From positions 106,723,544 through 106,787,543 of the forward strand of contig OW121852.1 in assembly GCA_933228895.1 (NCBI GenBank): a DNA stretch of 64,000 nt. The letters are read 5' to 3'. Below, one piece after another: positions 11,340 to 22,799 of the stretch. Source of the stretch: Platycnemis pennipes (Eukaryota; Arthropoda; Insecta; Odonata; Platycnemididae). Under the pieces are notes generated by a model that did not search any database, was not told the origin of the DNA, and saw only the letters and a program-made list of their open reading frames with translations. How positions within the stretch are numbered: the first letter of the stretch is position 1; each line of letters begins with the position of its first letter. The translations under genes were made by a program, and so were the position numbers.

Positions 11340-12135
11340 GGTAAACATGTGACACTAAAGTTTAATTTTAACTGATACTTGTTAAGTGCTAGGTAAGCTA
11401 TAAAATGATTCATGGAAATTGAAAATAGATACAATTAACAAAGTTGTTATTTTTTACTTACAACGATAATATTTAAGGTCCAACTAAAATACAAACCCAA
11501 ATCTAAATTTAAATCACATTACTAAGTTCCAATAGATCATGAGCACTTAATTTCATTAATTTCCACAAACCATTACAAAGCCCACCAGAAAATATGAGAA
11601 GAAAAATGTTTTTCATGAATACTGACATAAAACGTGAAAATCAGCATACCGAGAAAAACTCGCTGATATATGATGCAAATTTACCTTTATCGACCGTGCA
11701 TACAGCAAAATAAACAAGCACGAATAGCAATACACGAATGCAACAGAAGAAGTTCAGAAAATTATTTTACTGCAATGGAACTGAGTATTCTAGGCGTAGC
11801 AAAAACAATGATTTTAAGGATACCAACTACCTAAATTAATAGTTTTCATGATTTCACCAGGCTACAAACTTAATTAAGCAAATCAAAGGACTTCAATCTA
11901 TTTTAGATGCATACCTTAATCTATGCGAGAAATTTGAATGCGGAAATAGCACAAAAACTAATGCGGGTTTCCAGTTTGTTTGTCATGAGACTCCAGCAAT
12001 AGATAACAAAATGAACCACAACTAGGTCTGTTTCAAAGAGTTTCTCGACAACTCAGTCAGAGACCTCCTCCTCTCACCAATGCCTCAAAAAACCCATGCA
12101 CATGATCTAAGTTTCCCTTTGATATCGTCTGTGAT
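11340..12135. other. A-rich non-coding stretch
   Basis: Strongly A-rich on the plus strand (about 29 A against 16 T in 11461-11520). No exon, RNA gene or repeat unit is recognised. Confidence 0.4.
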
Positions 12136-12138
12136 CAA

Positions 12139-12667
12139 TGGGGTCGTTTACCATTTTTTATATTACCGAATATGATAGAGTTTGTAAAATAAAAAGACCG
12201 GTATTTTTCCGTTTTTTGATCCGTCAATTATTTCTCAAGTTATAGGCGGCGAAAAACTGATGTTTTTAACCCTTTCGGAAAAGTGGGCGTGGTGCAACCT
12301 CTGACGTCATCGACTTCGTCCAATCACAACTGAGCCCGCGAAGCTACTTTGCCTCATCGCACCGGGGGGAACACAGTTAACTCTGCCAATAGGAGCAGTT
12401 GCGACATCATCTGTGCGAGCAGAACTTCCGAGAACCCCCCTCCACTCCCTCCCCTTCCCATAAGAGCGGTCAAGGACGGGAGTAAAATGACGTCAATGTT
12501 ATCACAGCAGCTTTTTAGGTGGGCGTCACCTTTTGCTTGTTTTAATTTTTGATTTATGAGTGAATGGTTGTGGTTAGAAGATTTATGTTTTCACTAAAAT
12601 TCGTTTACGTTTCCATCTAACAATTTCATGCACAAAATTGCGATTTCTGGGCCGAGTAAACGCCCCC
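12139..12667 (+). mobile_element. Inverted-end dispersed element, copy A
   Basis: About 530 bp, homologous along its length to 58151-58651 in reverse orientation. The left end reads TGGGGTCGTTTACCA and the right end, in reverse complement, TGGGGGCGTTTACTCGG, so the ends form imperfect terminal inverted repeats. Conserved interior blocks include GATAGAGTTTGTAAAAT, AAAAGTGGGCGTG, CTGCCAATAG, GTCAAGGACGGGAG, GTCACCTTTTGCTT and GATTTATGAGTGAATGG. Two TGACGTCA-type palindromes lie at about 12302 and 12489. There is no coding capacity. The length and ends fit a non-autonomous DNA transposon of a superfamily I cannot name. Confidence 0.7.
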
Positions 12668-12669
12668 AT

Positions 12670-14680
12670 TGAACAAGATCAAATACAACATGCATATGAT
12701 TTCCGAGGAATTCCTTTATTTTGACCGTTACGATGACAAACCACATCACAATGAAATGGAATACGAGACGAAAGAATACTGCTTGAAACATTACGGTAAT
12801 CCATTAAATCGTATGGAATCTTTTCCATTTAAAGGCTGTAAATATTTTAGTTTACATAGATGCTGCCCTTACGGGACCAATTGAAGGCGATGTAAAAGAA
12901 CATTAAATCGCACCAATTTTCCCATCATATCGCATACTTTTTCAAAGCGCACGATAGAATATTTTTTTTTGCTTTAAGTCTCCAAGAATGGAAACAGACG
13001 AGGCCGCGACTTACACGACTGAGATATGCAGTGGCAAAGAAAATATTTCTATTTCGATTTCCTGGCCTGAGGAGGTCACCTGATGCTAATCGTCTATTTC
13101 CCTCGAAACTCGGCCCCCAGAAATAGCACTCAAGTCTTCTTGTTTACATTAGCCCAAGGCCATTATGGCAGAAGGAAATAGGATGGAATATTTATGATAC
13201 CGGACAAACGCAGAGAGGTACTTAATGCGGATCCAGGTTATAAAAGCTCATTAAATATCATCCTTAATTTAAAGCCCAGGGAATAAGCAGAATATACCTA
13301 CTGTAAGATGTAATGTCAAAGTTTCAGAGAAAAGTTGAAGTCACAAAAAATAAGCGCGTAAACTTGAAATAATTAGAATCTGAATCCAATGGTATTTTAT
13401 TACATACAGCTATTAATGACAGATTATTTGTAAAGAGCCAAGCAAAATTTGATTGGCATACCTATTTGCACACAAAAAAATAAACCTAAATTTGAAATAA
13501 TTATAAAACTGAGGAAACGAGGTAAAAATATTTATCCGGAGTTCAACTACCATGCAGTTTTTGAAATGGGACACGCATAGTAAAACTTGTGATCTTAGTA
13601 ATAATTTCATAATAGTTTGCAGTGGAAAACTACGATGCTTACTTAACGACTCCCTTCTGAATTTCTCACCCTGGAGGCTAAGAAATGATTTACTTTATGA
13701 AGGCAGTTTGAAAAATGAAGTACCAAAAGCAACTTAACTATTTTTTTTTAAATCTGATACACGTTGTAGTCACGCAAATTGAACAGTACATGGGGAGTGG
13801 ACGCTTGAAAGTGCATGGGAACGGACATACTTTTCTCAACCACATTGTGACGCTTCACGTTAATCACGGTGATGCACATCGATCTCCAGTCACTCGCCTT
13901 GAGTGAGGCGACGGAGATGAAAGGCGCAAAAATAATATATGTGAAAATGCAACGAAGTCCAAATCTTTAAGTTACGGTTTTAAACACAAGATGCATGAAA
14001 ACATCGAGAGTTTACGCAAGAAGCAGCGATACGTGGGTTTTTAATAAATAAGGAGCAAACTATGACTAACGAAAAAGTAATTGTAGTGATAAGTGAAACG
14101 AAAGCATTGCCTTCAGGATACTTCAAGTATACTTACTGCCAGATGAAGCTCAATATGGATAAATGGACAAGAATCAAAGCATGGAACCAATCACAGCTTT
14201 TATCGGTTAGGAATAATAGAGTTAAGAAGGAAAAACACATTGATTCAATAACGGTGAAAAAAACAATCGCGTCATGTTTTTAGCATTGGAATACTACAAT
14301 ACTACAATAATACAAAATATCAGAACCACAAGCACTCAAATAACCTTAGTAACTGTTCACCAGCGTGTCACATTTAAAAAACCAAGTAATACGAGTGTCC
14401 GTAATAAGTACTTGTGAATATTTAACAAGTTTCTGACGAAAAATGGCGAAATTCCTACCCGGTTTGAGATATAAGTACGGTTTTCACCCCTAAGGACACT
14501 TTACAGCAACCCTTTCTTACTTCAGATTTATTAAAACGTATGCAAACCAACTTTGAAGAATGCTGACGTATTGATGTGAGTCAATATACCAAGCTCTTCC
14601 TTTGTCCTTACCTCCTTGCTGTATTTTGCTTTATATCTGCAGCCAAAGAAAGGCAAGCGGGTAGGAAACGGAAGAATTGT
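12670..14680. other. AT-rich non-coding stretch
   Basis: Short frames such as 12669-12884, 13552-13906 and 14062-14283 lack family motifs, splice context and codon bias. No repeat unit or RNA gene is recognised. Confidence 0.4.
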
Positions 14681-14684
14681 CAGT

Positions 14685-14775
14685 GGAGGAAGTCGGGTTG
14701 GTAACGCTGTGGTTCAAATCCCGCATCTGGCACAGGTGTCGCGTTTTTTTGACTTGGGGTTAAGTTGACTTAAAG
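14685..14775 (+). repeat. SINE fragment with B box
   Basis: A B-box-like GGTTCAAATCC near 14711 follows GGTTGGTAACGCTG and is followed by TTGGGGTTAAGTTGAC. The last word resembles TGGGGTTAAATTGAC in the minus-strand SINE at 43930-44045, so both may belong to one family. Only a partial head is recognisable. Confidence 0.4.
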
Positions 14776-14779
14776 AGGT

Positions 14780-16550
14780 TGCAACGAAACTTCAGCAGTT
14801 GAGAGCGCCCAAAAACAGAATTCTACTACTTTTTTACGGCACAGGATAACCAAAGACTCTAAATATATCTTTCGCACACTGTTCCCATCTGTAAACCTCC
14901 CCGTTCAAGATAGTTTCCACGATATTCAGGTTCTCTAGTTTCCCTCAAGCAGACAAGAGAAGACATAAGAGGACGAGAGATAAATTTGAAGGAAAAAGAG
15001 CACGCGAACAGACATACTGACCGAATCTCAGGGAGAGACTGAAGCGGAAATGAGAAATATTGCTTCAGATGGAGGAGTTAGGGAGTAAAGGATTGACTCA
15101 TGCAGGAGTTCCCTTCCACGCCGGACCTGCGTTTGGGGCGGCGAAGTTAAGTGGGTTCAGCGGAGCGAGCTCTCGCGTTGACATCTGAGTGACAAGCAAA
15201 ACGATAGATCCCCATTGATCTCTTGTGAGAGCAGTCTTAGGGGTCAGCAGTCATGGACACTGGGCAAACAGTCTTTTTAAAAGTACACCTATCTGCGTGA
15301 GCACAGCTTTGCTGGACTGACATTCACTACGTAGCATGACTTAAGCCCTAACCGTTTGTTCTCTCATTATCCGTTGCGGCTATAAACCAAACGGCGGCAT
15401 GAGACTCTCCAAGGGAAAACGAAAAAATAAAACTATTTAAGGACCGTTAACAGAGGCGACACTGCCCAATGCATAACAATAATGATGGTTGAGGCAGTGA
15501 AACGATTATAAATCATGTAACAGAAAAGTGAAGCTCGCAAAAAGCTTGAACAGTGTAAAAGACCAGGCGTAGGTGGAAGGATGGACTAATCGCGCATGGA
15601 AACTTTGGCAACGATGGGATTCCTGACCCGATGGATATCCTGAGAGCCCTAAATTCTGCCTATACGCCGGGAAAGCACCAGAACCTTTTCCTTGAACAGT
15701 GTAGACTATAACAATAGATTTTCATTTTGGGAGTAAGATGATGCGTTAGCTTATTTCCAAGGAAGTATTCATTCCGAGATTCAAGTCCAAATAAAAAAAC
15801 AAACACGCATGGTGATCAAAATCTTGTCCTCTAAAAAAAAAAGGAAAACTGGAGAGTATCTAATAAGATTAAGAGTCTCAGGCTTCACTTAGTGGAATTG
15901 CTCCACAACGTCGTAAAAAGTAACTCGGATAATTTTGTTAGCTCCCAAGGAAATATTACATTATACTGCTCAGATTGACAATTTTATGCCATATGACTTT
16001 CAAGTGAAATTTACAAAGTGATCGACTTTCTTCTAACAATGCGGAGAGTGCCTGTTCAATTTAAGTATGGAAGAATTAAATGACAACAAAAAAAACGAGG
16101 AAAAATTGTCAGTATGTCAAATTACTCGTCTTTCCTACCTCTGCAGTCCATTAGCGCCAAAAATAATACAGCATTTTCCATGGAAGAACAATTATTTAAA
16201 CAATAAAAAGGTTACACTATAAGAGTGGAGAATATTCTACTTCATATTGACATTGATCAAAACATTAACTAGTTTGATCTCTTTCCTAAGGTTTTTGTGA
16301 ATAAAAAAATAGAAAAAACACAGAATTTCGTAATACCTAATCAGGTTTGGACTGCCTAGTTATTTTCACAGCAAGATTGAAATTCGACGTGATTACTTAA
16401 AAATGATCAGGTGTTTACACATGTTTCTTCAAGCGAGTAGAGAAGTATAAATTATTTCGAGAGACGCCTAAAAATATAATAGGGCGTTCAACTGACACTC
16501 ATTTTTGCCTCGGTCAATGACTTTAACGCTAAGATTGCTAAGATCTTTTC
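14780..16550. other. Non-coding stretch
   Basis: A mix of AT-rich and moderately GC-rich DNA (15100-15260). No exon, RNA gene or family-level repeat is recognised. Confidence 0.35.
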
Positions 16551-16558
16551 CATCATGG

Positions 16559-16700
16559 CTTTTATAAGGAGAATAGCAATGCTATTCTCCTTATAAAAGA
16601 CAATGATAGACGAATTGTAATTGAAATTGACGAATGAATAAGGAGAATAGCATTGCTTACAATGCTATTCTCCTTACAAAGGACAATAATAGACGAATTG
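16559..16700. repeat. Tandem pair of short hairpins
   Basis: A perfect hairpin with 19-bp arms (16559-16577 and 16581-16599, loop AAT) contains TAAGGAGAATAGC. About 80 bp on is a second hairpin with 17-bp arms (16639-16655 and 16660-16676, loop CTTA) built on the same word. Each is followed by a similar trailer ending ATAGACGAATTGT. The hairpin-plus-trailer unit therefore looks tandemly duplicated. Confidence 0.8.
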
Positions 16701-16953
16701 TCACCCAGCTTACATGGCACACAAAGAAATATGCACATAAAAAACTCAACGTTTTCGTTATTTTAACGAATTTCCGGCGCAATACATTTTGATACCATTA
16801 TTCGTTGCTGATTGTTGGCATTGATTTTGCATGAATATGCTTCGACTCTGAAGATGGTATACATGAAAAAATAATATATCCTATTGTTGCGTTCGTAAAT
16901 GGTTTTGTTTGGAGACTGTCAGAGACAGTTATGCGGGGACAAGGAGTATATTT

Positions 16954-17040
16954 GCTAAGTGCTTGAAGGTGAAATTGAAGCAATTTTATTACTATTGAAT
17001 TTACAATGAATGTACAAACATTAATAGAACAAATAAAATT
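16954..17040 (+). repeat. Direct repeat flanking foldback, copy A
   Basis: The block begins GCTAAGTGCTTGAAGGTG and includes TTATTACTATTGAATTTAC. It recurs at 17203-17289, inside the loop of the adjacent foldback. The period is about 250 bp. Confidence 0.75.
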
Positions 17041-17109
17041 TAGATGGTAAATAGGCTTAATACGAGTGAATAGTTCTTCCCCTTTGTGTTGTAAAGATAC
17101 TCATGGATT

Positions 17110-17410
17110 TATTTATAAATACCTCTCGGGTTTCCAGCCGAGTAAGATTTTGTGTTGCTGAAGTTTCGACGGAATACACCTCCATCGTCCTCAGAGCAAT
17201 AAAGCTAAGTGCTTGGAGGTAAAACTGAAGCAATTTTATTACTATTGAATTTACAATGAATAAATAAACAGTAATAGTACAAATAAGCTTATTGCTCTGC
17301 TATACACAATATAAAGCTTTATTGCTCTGAGGACGATGGAGGAGTATTCCGAAGAAACGTCAGCAACACAAAATCTTACAGGGCTGGAAACCCGAAAATT
17401 ATTTATAAAT
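17110..17410. mobile_element. Foldback of probable Penelope-like element remnants
   Basis: Two 96-bp arms (17110-17205 and 17315-17410) are inverted copies around a 109-bp loop that carries the second copy of the direct repeat described at 16954-17040. Both arms contain CTGAGGACGATGGAGG, then a spacer, then GAAAC; the left arm, read on minus, keeps GTCGAAAC. They also contain AACACAAAATCTTAC and GCTGGAAACCCG. Such CTGANGA...CGAAAC words, and tandem or inverted terminal repeats, are known from Penelope-like retroelements, whose terminal repeats carry hammerhead motifs. The assignment is inference: no reverse transcriptase is present. Confidence 0.5.
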
Positions 17411-17419
17411 ATCATTCAC

Positions 17420-19340
17420 CGAGAAAGGACAAAATCATATAAGACTCATGGATGTTCATCACTCTGTATAGTGGTTAATTCAATAACAGTTCCGTGTCAT
17501 CTGAGCAGCTGGATATCTGGTCATACGTTTTAAACAGCAAAAAGTTATAGGTTTATGTTTAATTATTTTATTATTTTCGATATTTTGAACCCCCGTTGAA
17601 ATTCAACGGGCATTTTCTGCTAGTATATGATTATAAAAGACCATTCTAGGGTAAATGTGGTTGTGAGCCCGTGACTACGGCAGGCTTTTTTGTTTAGCAT
17701 TTTCTCTCACCAGAGATCAAGAGCTTTGAATAGAGACCAAACGTGGGGGATAAAAAGGAGAATGATGTAAAAAGAATCAGCTACTCCCTTTCTTGAAGAT
17801 ATTGTTAATGGTCCATTCCATGTTATCAACGGGTATAGAAAACCTAAAATTCCTTCTCGAATACAGCATATAAATGGCAAAAAGTCAGTTTAACCTTTAA
17901 ATTCTCCCAGTTTTCCCGCGCGTCAATTCCCTACAAATCGCTAATTTTCGGGGTGGACTTCAGTCTAATTAGAGCTCGTCATTAGCAACCTTGAAAACAA
18001 ACTCGGCTTTGCTAATTTCTTGCACAGCCGTTGAGAAAAAATTGGCTTTGGAACGCGCGACTTTCTTTGCAGTTACTCCACCAAATTAGTCGGTAATTAC
18101 AATTTTACCCGCTTTTGAAATCTAGTTAAAGAGGAGATGATTACATGTTAAATATTCAGCATCATTTCCCAATCTTGGCTGTAACTCGTCTCCCGACCCT
18201 CCCTCCTCGTGCACTCTTTTCTGTGGGTGTCGGCAGCGAGAAAGGCCCCATGCATATTCAGCAGGCCGCTCGCAGCATAAGATACCACTGCACGCTACTG
18301 GCCATGAATGTATTATAACGTTCACGGACAACTGATTAGGAAGTTGCCGAAAAACTAAACAAATGTGGATTCTCGCTGGTTCTTGGATGCCCAACAGCTT
18401 TTTTTTGGGCAGGGCGTCAAGTGCTTGATGTGTGCGTGCTGCTTTTTCCGCGGGAATTAATTAGTAAATTCCTGGCTTCCACGTGCCCTGCCCTCTTTGT
18501 GCTTTCCTTCAAACGGCCTGCGTAATTTTCCGTCTCTCCCATTTACTTCACTTCCGTCTCACGAGTGCACTTGCAGCTTGCGCTCGAAAGCTTTTGTGAG
18601 CGGGAAATCGTAGGTGAAATCACGGACGTGAAACGAAGCTTTAACTGCCTACTCTTTCCTTTAAATAGAGGGGTAAATGCTACTGCTGACAAGAATTATT
18701 GTGAACAGTGTTTTGATATGCATGTTAATGACTGGATGCTGTTAACGTCTGTCAGTTGTTGGAGAATTTTCCAAAATTTAAATGTTCATGAGCGAAATAA
18801 CATGGTTTCCATTTGTAAGATACTAACCCATTAATTAGAAGAGGTAAATACATAAAAAGATTCAGTTCTAAGGGAAACTGGAATTGTGAGCCTTTGAGTA
18901 CGTAGGTATTTTGCTTTATAACGGCGTGTATTTTTATGGATGAAGTAGCGTTGCCCTCAATTACAGATATTGGTCTACTTCTTCGAAACTTGCTACTTTT
19001 TTATCGCCATCTTCGAGTGTAATTGTATTTTAGTTTAAATCCTCATTTAATTGTATGGTTAGAGAACAGACCAGCGTATTACAAAATTGTTGCAATAATT
19101 TTCATCGAACCTATGCCATTATGTAATAACGTGACAGTGGCTCGCCCTCAAAATACTTAGCATAGTCTTCTGACGAATGTTGTCATGGCGTCTAATTGCA
19201 TAAATGCATCTTCTTTTTCCACCCACCCTCATTATTCTTCGTTTCCGAAGTGCCGAAGGTGAAAATTCCTTGAAAATTTCATTCAAGAATGGTTGCTCAT
19301 TAATCTTGCAAACGCAAGTAGCAATTTGTTTTAAGAGACA
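17420..19340. other. T-rich non-coding stretch
   Basis: The plus strand switches from A-rich to T-rich around 17.0-17.6 kb. A small perfect palindrome CCCGTTGAAATTCAACGGG lies near 17592. No exon or repeat family is recognised. Confidence 0.35.
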
Positions 19341-19349
19341 CTCTATTTA

Positions 19350-19889
19350 ATGGGCGCCGAATATTTTGTGCGTTTTTTGCACCTCAAAAGGCAAGGATAC
19401 CGAGATTTCTCGAGTAGGGTGAAAACTCGAATTAAGTATAATCAAAGCTATGATGAGGAAACGATTTTTTTCTCTTTAGAAATTTTTTTAGATCACTTTT
19501 GCTTACTCGGCCGTCTTCGAGTTCTGTTCATGACGTGGCCAAGAAAGACGAAATGCTTTTTTAAAAATGAAACTATTATTATGGAGGAGCGGTGCGATGA
19601 TGTTCATGTTAATTTTGACGTGACCTCCATTGAGAGAGATATCGCAACAAACTTGAGGTCTTGCTTTTTCTTCCAGTCTGTTGGTTTGGAGAAATCGGCA
19701 ACGCGGAGACCAATCTTGAAAAGGACTTCTTGTCTCCCAACAGATTTCGGAGTGAGCTTTGATGTCATTCCACTTTACGCATTTAAATTCCCTGTCCCTA
19801 ACACGCAGAATGCATATCTGGCGAAAAACCATAGTAGCGTCTGCGTTCAATTTGCCAATATGAGGAAACATTTGCAGAATGCGGAATGA
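19350..19889 (+). CDS. Unassigned 179-codon open frame
   Basis: A 179-codon frame starts MGAEYFVRFLHLKRQGY. It is notable because it lies in AT-rich DNA, where frames this long are not common, and because AATAAA follows the TGA stop within a few bases. No domain, signal peptide or membrane segment is recognised. The reverse strand is open for 122 codons over the same stretch, which weakens the case. It may be an orphan single-exon gene, an old retrotransposon piece or chance. I cannot assign a function. Confidence 0.2.
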   Translation: MGAEYFVRFLHLKRQGYRDFSSRVKTRIKYNQSYDEETIFFSLEIFLDHFCLLGRLRVLFMTWPRKTKCFFKNETIIMEERCDDVHVNFDVTSIERDIATNLRSCFFFQSVGLEKSATRRPILKRTSCLPTDFGVSFDVIPLYAFKFPVPNTQNAYLAKNHSSVCVQFANMRKHLQNAE

Positions 19890-20280
19890 GAAATAAAGAA
19901 AAGCGATGTATAAAATTCTACACCCGCTCTCTTTGCCAATTTCATTTAGGCTCCGAATTTCACGAATGGGAGTAATCGAAGAAGATATCTAGACCCGAAC
20001 ACTATGTGCTGAATCACTAGAATTACATTTTGACTCTAGAATGGATTCGGGAACTGGGAAGTGGAGGACTTTCGAATATGGCATAGCAAAAACGCACTTC
20101 CAATGAACTCAATGAATATGCAAGAGACTTGGCGTACGTTTAGTAAAAGTAGGTTGAAGTTAAAAGTATGTTGTTATTACTTCTCTCCGATGCAGAGAAC
20201 TTAGAAATTGCATGAGTGATTGCATATATGAAGCGAGGACTCCTTCCCGTGCAGATCTTAATATTTTTATTTGACTCAGT
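19890..20280. other. Non-coding stretch
   Basis: AT-rich DNA; nothing recognised. Confidence 0.3.
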
Positions 20281-20284
20281 AAAG

Positions 20285-20370
20285 GGGATCAGAGTCATGT
20301 GGTGATTGAAGCACTGAATTCCCATCTCGAGGACCCAGGTTTGAACATCGGCAGTAGTTTAGATTTTTCA
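20285..20370 (+). repeat. Degenerate tRNA-like SINE head
   Basis: A degenerate B box (GGTTTGAACATC near 20338) follows GTGGTGATTGAAGCACTGAATTC in the usual head spacing. No body or tail is recognised. Confidence 0.25.
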
Positions 20371-20394
20371 TGGGTATACCGATCCCCAATTGAG

Positions 20395-20650
20395 AGCTAA
20401 GTCGAGTGATTTCGGCGCTTGTCTTCACTCTCTTTCCTGCCGCTCGCAACCCTCGTCATCTCCTCATCCAGAGCCTTTACATCGCATTCCCTTGTCCCTC
20501 AGCTTTCCCCCATCGAACTCCTTCTGGCAGTCCCGTCGAAGCACTGTGCGCGGCCATTGTCCCCCGAGCGCCTTTACAGTCCCGTCGGCTGATATTGTTT
20601 GCTTTGCGGCCGCTGGATCATTGTAACTCGTCTCATCCCCTAGACATACG
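20395..20650. other. Pyrimidine-rich GC island
   Basis: GC-rich and C/T-rich on the plus strand, with CpGs and a NotI-type GCGGCCGC near 20608. Two overlapping plus frames of 78 and 88 codons are low-complexity. It could be a CpG-rich regulatory island; no promoter motif is clear. Confidence 0.3.
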
Positions 20651-20659
20651 CTTCAGCTA

Positions 20660-22220
20660 CAGTAAACTATAGATCGAGCCATGCTTACTAGTAGCTGGAA
20701 TATTCTCGAGATGGATAAACAGTACTAAATGAATAAGGTTGAAGGTTATCCAATTGCTGAGATAATATGTATTACCCCTAAATCGAATCTATTTAACACG
20801 CCATTCTTCTATGTCAAATGTCGAATTTGGGCCGGTGACCTTTGGGTTATGCGGCCAGCTAGAGTTGATAAATCGATTAGTTGTATTATTTTGACAGAAT
20901 ACTTAGTTTTGACCAGTTGCTTGACTCACGGGCAATATTGCAGACTTTTATCATTCCATTGGTCTTTGGGAGAGTTTTAATGTGTTGAGTTTTTCTACTA
21001 AACATGTTACTTACTGTTCTATCAGTCAATGAACTGTCCTAATATTTCTTACGGTTTTACCGTACATTTTTCTTTTTTTCGTCTTTTTCAAGAGCCCGTC
21101 TATACGTATAGCAACTCGACTATACGTGGAAGAAATGCGTTTTATATTTATTACATTCTGAACTGGCTCAATTTGAGGTTTTCTTGTTCGTCGTAAGGTT
21201 ATCACTGAAAGAATGTGAAGAAAAACCCTACCAGATGTAAGTCGCCATAAATTGAAAACTGTTGGGTGTGCTAAAATTTCGTTGGACTCTTTAATGGTTC
21301 AGAAAACGCTGCGTAAGTACTCACTCAGTAAGGTAATACTACGCAATAGTACTTGATACTTATGGTAATCGATTTTATTATAGAGCAACAAAAGTACTGG
21401 CATCCCGCGCTGAGGGTCCAATTTCGAATCATAATAATGTTTCCATCACAAAATCAAGATTGTCCGATACAATCCCGTAGATATTTTTGCGTGGAATTAA
21501 TTCCAAGTTGAGTGCTACTTCCATGAAATAGAACAATCCTCACGTGGGGCTCTATCGTAATGAGCCTGCTAATGACAATGGATTTCTCTCCATCCTTTCT
21601 CCTTTCACTCTCCAATTGCCTCCCTCCTGGTGTTAGGCGTCTTTAATTCTGGGCAGACTTGGAACAACACTAATGAGAGTAATTGTGTTTTCCTTGTGAT
21701 TGAGAGCCTGTTCCCTTGCAATATAAGCAAGCATTACCTTTTGTGAACGAGCCACTTGCTATTGTTTTGTGTTCCATGTAGCTTCAACTCTTTGTGTTAC
21801 CCTAGTCCTATTCATGATTGCCAATATACTTTCAACTGTGAAAAAAGAACAATCTTTGGGTACAAGTCCATTTTTTTCCACTACGTTTCCTTATCTTTAA
21901 TATTAGAGAACCTTTTCATTAGCACTATCTTGAATGGGTTCCCTTGTTCTTATGTTGAGAAGTTGAACTCTGTGGTGGTGTTACTCTCCGTCAATAACAA
22001 TAGTATAAAAGTTCGTCTTAATGTAGTGCTCATGTGAAAGTAAATAATATACTACTACTCTTGATTGAGTCAACCAATCGGACATTTTTATTTGGATTGG
22101 ATGGCTCATACAAAAGGTGTAGCCCTAAGCAATTATTTTTTGTTCTCCCCGTGGTGAGAAATAGAGCGTAATTGTGCGTAGATGTGGAGTGTGTGGAAGA
22201 CTGCAGTTAATTCTCTGGCT
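20660..22220. other. T-rich non-coding stretch
   Basis: T-rich on plus, with frames under 95 codons and no family motif. Nothing recognised. Confidence 0.35.
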
Positions 22221-22225
22221 TTCGC

Positions 22226-22790
22226 TTGGATTCCATGGGCTGTTGGTGCGCCTGCACCATTTCCTCGAGCTGGGGAAATGATCGGTGGAAATGGCGTGTG
22301 CGTCGCACGTGTCCTTTTGCGGTCCTGCCGTTAATTTATTCCTCCACTCCCCGAAGCCCTTCTCGCCCTTCCATTTGCCTTCCTCCTTACTCCGCCCACC
22401 TCCTCTCAGCTCCAAGCTTTTCCCACAATCCCCTTCTCTCTCTCTCTCTCCCCCAATTCTCTCCCCGTCATGATGGCCCAACTCTCCGACCTACCGCTTC
22501 ATTAATTCATCCCTCATCTTCCCTGCTCTTTGGACTCCACCCTCCGCTGCCGGCAGACTCCACCCCCCGATTCTCTACCCAGAACTCCCCGCGTTGGCGC
22601 CGTAGAATCCCCCTCTTCCTCCTCATCCATCTCGCATTTTCCTTCCCCGTGCGGTTCTGGGTCCCTCGGGGCCTTCCGTCGCCCTCCGGCGCCCTCGCGT
22701 TGCTTCGTCGAGGGTCCCGACCCGAAATTAATGTGCCCGATCTTCTGATCGCCCCGGATCTTCTGACCAGCCCCGAAGAGTACTCAGGAG
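22226..22790. other. Pyrimidine-rich GC island with (TC)n
   Basis: A long C/T-rich tract on the plus strand includes a (TC)8 run at 22435-22450. A 226-codon plus frame extends over it, but it is Ser/Pro/Leu-rich, without domains, and explained by composition. Its pyrimidine polarity is opposite to the purine-rich islands at 2.1 and 8.0 kb. Confidence 0.4.
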
Positions 22791-22799
22791 CGTCTCATG

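Noticed and set aside
16559..17410. CRISPR-like spaced repeats
   Set aside because: The repeats are hairpin duplications in a eukaryotic context, with irregular spacing and only two copies.
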